Source: Brachionus plicatilis (Eukaryota > Rotifera > Eurotatoria > Ploima > Brachionidae). From it: 64,000 nucleotides of DNA. The stretch's first letter is position 1, and every line of letters starts with the position of its first letter. The stretch lies in contig QEOQ01000345.1 of the NCBI GenBank assembly GCA_010279815.1, positions 1,091,671-1,155,670 on the forward strand. The letters run 5' to 3'. The notes beneath the pieces were generated by a model, which had not been told where the DNA came from, made no database searches, and worked only from the letters and a program-made list of their open reading frames with translations. A program made the translations under genes and the position numbers. Positions 59,773-64,000 of the stretch are shown piece by piece.

Positions 59773-62700
59773 CTATGATTTTAATTTTTTTTTCATTTTA
59801 TTTTGTTCAAGGAGAAATTTATTGAATATTGGGTTATCCTGGTCACTCAATTTTAAATTTTTTATTTTCATTTTAAAAAAGTCTCTGTCCTGTGATTTGA
59901 CACCGAGCTGTTTGAGCTTGGTCGAGTCAAGTTGTTGTAATTTTTCTCCATCGATCCTCATTTCCAAAAAGATACTTTTATATTTAGACAAATCATTTAT
60001 TTCAAGCCATTGGGCCACAGTTTCACATGTCCAATCCTCAATAGGTTGTGTAAAGCTCATTATTTGATTATTTTGGCTGTTTACAGATCCTGCATTTATA
60101 AGACTCGATGTGTAAAATGTAGATGTCGAGTTGAGACTATTCAAGGAATAGTTTTGGTAGCTGGGCATCAAACTAACTCCATTTAGCCTATTTGTTGTAT
60201 CAATTTGATACTCTTCCTCGACTCTCTGCTCAAATTCGCCATCGTCATCATCCACATACTCTTCTTCTTCGGTATTTTCACTCTGGTCATTGTTGTGCTC
60301 CAAATCTTCAGTGTCAGTCTCATCTTCCTGGCTATTTTGGTTGTTTCTACGTGACGAATTCATCTTAACAATTATATTTCTGTATTGAAAATTTGAATAT
60401 TGAGTCGTTTGTTGAGGTAGTTGTCTCGAAGCGAGAGATCCGCGTTTTATCAACGAAGACTTGAATTTTGATGGCTCATTGTCAAGCATGGGCGTCGGGC
60501 GCAAACAGTTAAAATTTGAATCATCTGAGTCGGTCTGAGGTATTGGCGGTGGTGGACTGTTCGGAACAGGCATTACTTTTTTTAATTGATTAATAACTGA
60601 GCTCATTGGGGGAAGTGGTGGTGGTGGAATTTGTCTTACTAAATAACTTGTTGTGCATTGTTTATAAGCTTGGTAAGCTGGACTTTTGTTCGAACTAAGT
60701 TGTTCAATTTTTTCTTTTAACAGTTCGATTTCTTTTGACTTTTCCTCATCTCTTAAAAAAAAAAGATTTTAAACTTTAAAATTAATGTGTTCACGTAATT
60801 ATTCATTTTTTTATCAAAACTATTTATCCGATAATTCAAATAAAAATTATATGTTTTTTTTAAATTTTTTGATATTCATTTTTTAATTCCTGGAAGAACC
60901 AACAACGTTTGATTTGAAGAATACTTTTAAAAATATCAGTGGCTTATATCTCTTTTTTGAAATTAGAAAATTTAACCATTTTTTTATTTTAAATTTTCCA
61001 ATAAATATTTTTTAAGATTAACTTTGTTTGCCTATTTGATAAGTAGTGATAATTCACTGGTGATTCTTATGATAGCTTTTTTTTCATGTTACTAAAAAAT
61101 AAAGTTATAATTTGTTTAATCATTTCTCAAAAAAGCTTTTTTATTTTAATTTTAATGAATAAAAAAATTGATGACTTATAAAATATAAGGGTAAATTTTA
61201 AAAATAATTTGAAGCAAACAAACAAGATGCACTTAATGACAAACCCATTATTTCTCAATTCAGAAGAAAAGTTTTGAGTAAATGATGTTTTAGTGGATAA
61301 ATGAGATCATCAATAATATTCAAAATAATAAAAAAATATTATTTTCAAAAATTAGTTAAAGACTAAATTTATAAGCGCATCCCGATCTTAAGTTTTACAT
61401 TTTTGTATGAGGATTCTATAGCATGAAAATAAAAAGCATCAAAAATTTAAAATATCAGTAGGAAAAATTCTTGATAAAAAATCTAAGACAAAGAAAATTT
61501 TTTAAAAACTATTATTATATATATCAGTTTTATTATATTCAGTATTATTATATCAGTTTTAAAAATTTTGAAATATTAAAAAGTTTAGAACTCATCAAAA
61601 AAAAATTAATTTTTTCTTTTCGATTTTCTACTTTATTATGTCCAGTTATAGCTTTAGCTCATTGACTCCGAGTTTCAATATTTCTTTTACTAGTTATCCT
61701 ACTACAGTTCTCAATTCTTGGTAAAATTTTGTCAAGATAAATTAAATACCATCTGAAAAACACTTTTAAAAAGGAAATAAAAATGTCAAGAGTAAAACTC
61801 TATATTAAACTGATTTAACAACTTGGATATCATTTTAAGACTAAATGCATTCAAAATTTCAAAATACGCCACCTATCATTTAAATGGACTTATAAATTAA
61901 AAAGATGTAAAAACAAAATCTCGAAAATGCAAAGCATGATTACAAAGTATATTTATGGCTTTGGAAACCTATACAAAAACAGAAAAATAAATTTAGATGA
62001 GATCTGGTTGAATACTAAACAATCAGCAAAATTTTGGACAAGCTGAATTGGGATATTTTATTAGTTTTTTAATGCGGCGCATAAGATAAAAATTTTGGAC
62101 TTGATGTCACATTAAATCCAAAAAAAAATTGAGAGTTTTTTTATTATAATGAATTTTATTTAAAAATCTAAGGAAAAAAAATAGTTTTTTCAGCATCAGA
62201 TCTTAAATTTTGATTTTAATGGCTGCGTAAAATCAAAAATTTTACTAATAAATACAGCATTTGAATGTATTTCCTTTTTTTTTTTTTAATTGAAATTTTA
62301 ATCTTGAAAATAATAAGACCAAAATGAAATTTAAAATAAAAAAAAATTAATTTAATTGTAATTTTTGATATAAAATAAATTAAATTACAAATTTTTCAAT
62401 GATTTATCTTGCACACTTTAGAATTTAGTTAAAATCGAAATAATTTATGAAAGTAATGAAATATCACACTCAATTTTAAAATAAATCTTTATCAAAAAGA
62501 TCTAATCGAAAAATTAATTCCTTTTAAAATAATAAAAAAAAAACTAAACAAATATCGTTATAAGTGAGGTAAGGAATAGAATTAATACTCATGAATAAAT
62601 TATCGCATAAAATTTCTTAAATAAGATTCCTTTTTTTTAAATTTTGCTATTAAAAAAAATTTTTTTAGTTTAATAAAATTAAATTCTAGCAGTTTAAAAT

Positions 62701-64000
62701 TAATTTTGCAAAAGGTGCTCATTTTTATGCCATTAAACAAGAAAATATGTAAATAAAAAAAAACAACCTAGCCTTTAATTAATATTTCAGAAATTTGAAT
62801 TTAAACAAAAAAAAATCTCTTACCTTTGTTCATAAAGTGTCAATTTTTCTAAATTTTGACAAAATTTTCTGTCCAACTCGGAATATTGTTCGATCATTTG
62901 CTGTATTTGTTGTTTGAGTCCGTTCAATTCAAGAGCAGTTTGCAGTTCAGTTTGCTGCAATTGCATGCATCGCTTACTCAATCTGTCTTGCTCCATTTTC
63001 AAGCTTTCATTCTGTTTCTCAAAGTCACTTAGCTTGGCCCTCAATTCACACAGCTCAGTCTTGTCCTCACTTTCGTGCCTTTCATAGTCAGTTTGTTCGA
63101 CGGCCTCGGACTCTTCAGCAAGTTCTTGTGCCGCATTTCTATTCGCATTTTGCTGCAGATGCGAATTCAGATGAGACTGAGAAGCCATTTGCGCCTGTTT
63201 GCTCAAATACTCTTCCTTCATACGGTCCTGGTCCAAAGACTGCTGTATCAGCCTGGTTATCTCCGATATTTCCCCATTTTTTTCATCGATCTTCTCTCGG
63301 CCAATGGTAAACTTGACCAGACCTTGGGTAGAGCGCAACACAGCTGCGGCAAGCGTTTGAGTAACCCCCACTAAACTCACACCATCTACTTCTATTATTT
63401 GGTCTCCCACATTTAGTCTACCATCTCTGGCTGCCGCTCCATTGACAGTAATTGTTTTTATAAAAATTCCCAACTTTTGCAAGCCATGCTCAGCTCCCAC
63501 CCCCATGCCTATTATGCTCAGGCCCAGACCTTCTGATCCGCGCTCCAGTTCCACACTGAACACATCCATTTTTTCAATTCGTTTCTCCAGTTCGAACTCT
63601 GCTGATGCACTTATGGGATCAATGTCCTCATTTCGCCTGTCATAGTCCGAGGCCGAAAATGTCGAGTAGACTCGGATGGGATTACGCGAAAATTTGACCC
63701 TACGCTTCTGAATTTCATCATCCTGCTGATCCATGTCCGAGTTTTCATCTATACCTGGTATTTCGTAGTAAGCCGAATCGCATGGGTCCACACCCTCTGA
63801 ATTGCCATCTGTCTCACATGTCACTTCTGTATTCTTTATCTCCTCCATATCAGGCTGGCAATCGGTTTCTGTTTTATCGGACAAATTTGATGTGGACGTG
63901 TCTGTTGAAGTTGGTGATGAGGTTTCTGGTGATTTTTGGGCGCCAAGTTTCGACCAGGAGCGACTGGTGGCTCTAGGCCGCGGGGTCTCGGGTGACTGGA
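59773..64000 (-). CDS. Neurabin (PP1- and actin-binding scaffold), C-terminal part, runs off the right edge
   Basis: Exon 64000(+)-62824 and exon 60751-59773 join in phase 2 across a 2.07-kb intron; the open frame continues past the edge. Neurabin targets protein phosphatase 1 to actin-rich sites such as synapses. Visible are the PP1-docking motif RRVKF with the following [40 protein letters not shown], a PDZ domain with the [14 protein letters not shown] ligand loop and INVGDQ-type core ([20 protein letters not shown]), a long coiled coil, a proline stretch, an acidic region and a C-terminal SAM domain ([20 protein letters not shown] to KMKIKNLKL). The SAM domain marks it as the neurabin-1 rather than spinophilin form. 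The N-terminal actin-binding domain lies beyond the window. The large exon is clearly less AT-rich than the surroundings. Confidence 0.93.
60752..62823 (-). other. 2.07-kb neurabin intron
   Basis: GTAAGAG donor at 62823 and TTAAG acceptor at 60752. AT-rich throughout; one weak ORF at 61471 is not credible. No repeat boundaries seen. It is one of the longest introns here, against a norm of about 50 bp. Confidence 0.7.

Noticed and set aside
61471..61665. 64-residue plus-strand ORF inside the neurabin intron
   Set aside because: Tyr/Ile/Phe-rich random frame with no start context or similarity.

Overview
The window is eukaryotic nuclear DNA from a small-genome invertebrate animal. The background is very AT-rich, with long A/T runs. 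Genes are split by introns that are mostly 45-90 bp with GT..AG ends. The recognisable proteins are animal ones: the exocyst subunit Exo70, Dixin with CH and DIX domains, a neurabin with PP1-docking, PDZ and SAM modules, CHIP/STUB1, tryptophan 2,3-dioxygenase and RHBDD1-type rhomboid. Base composition, tiny introns and transposon load would suit a monogonont rotifer or a similar spiralian, but that is inference; nothing here fixes the species.

Layout, left to right: the 3' end of an unidentified ORF (1-283, +); a four-exon gene with a possible BEN-like C-terminus (311-2585, +) whose first intron holds a large inverted repeat; a MITE, a 36/72-bp satellite and a zinc-knuckle retroelement ORF (2.8-4.3 kb); an aldo-keto reductase (5216-6363, +); Exo70 in 12 exons (7808-14108, -) with a nearly perfect 0.8-kb foldback in one intron; mitochondrial acyl-CoA thioesterase ACOT9 (14702-16114, -); STUB1/CHIP (17414-18295, +); a decayed LINE; RHBDD1-type rhomboid protease (20874-21652, +); a repeat-rich block (21.7-25.7 kb) with hAT-like MITEs and a 1-kb foldback; a broken cysteine-rich secreted-peptide gene (25820-26135, -); TFIIF beta (27605-28668, -); tryptophan 2,3-dioxygenase (30648-32197, -); a DDX51/Dbp6-type helicase (35807-37351, +); about 10.7 kb without a recognisable gene apart from LINE debris; Dixin (48098-52973, +); a 6.8-kb transposon graveyard (53.0-59.7 kb) with nested DNA elements; and the C-terminal part of a neurabin (59773 to beyond 64000, -).

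The cellular genes are unrelated housekeeping and signalling genes with no operon logic. Exon structures for seven of them were worked out by hand: every junction has GT and AG, and all reading phases close, which is strong internal evidence. Dixin (Wnt/actin), Exo70 (exocytosis) and neurabin (PP1/actin scaffold) share a general cell-polarity theme, but nothing in the sequence shows that they act together here.

The most distinctive content is the layered mobile DNA: an element with 50-bp terminal inverted repeats whose own ORF is split by a 2.9-kb hAT-like insertion that left an 8-bp target duplication; a CAGAGTTG-ended MITE family with 8-bp duplications, one copy of which is split by a 1-kb foldback element; and long inverted repeats inside introns that would fold into double-stranded RNA in pre-mRNA. 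I found no clearly new multigene system; the best candidates for novelty are these nested elements and the small cysteine-rich gene.
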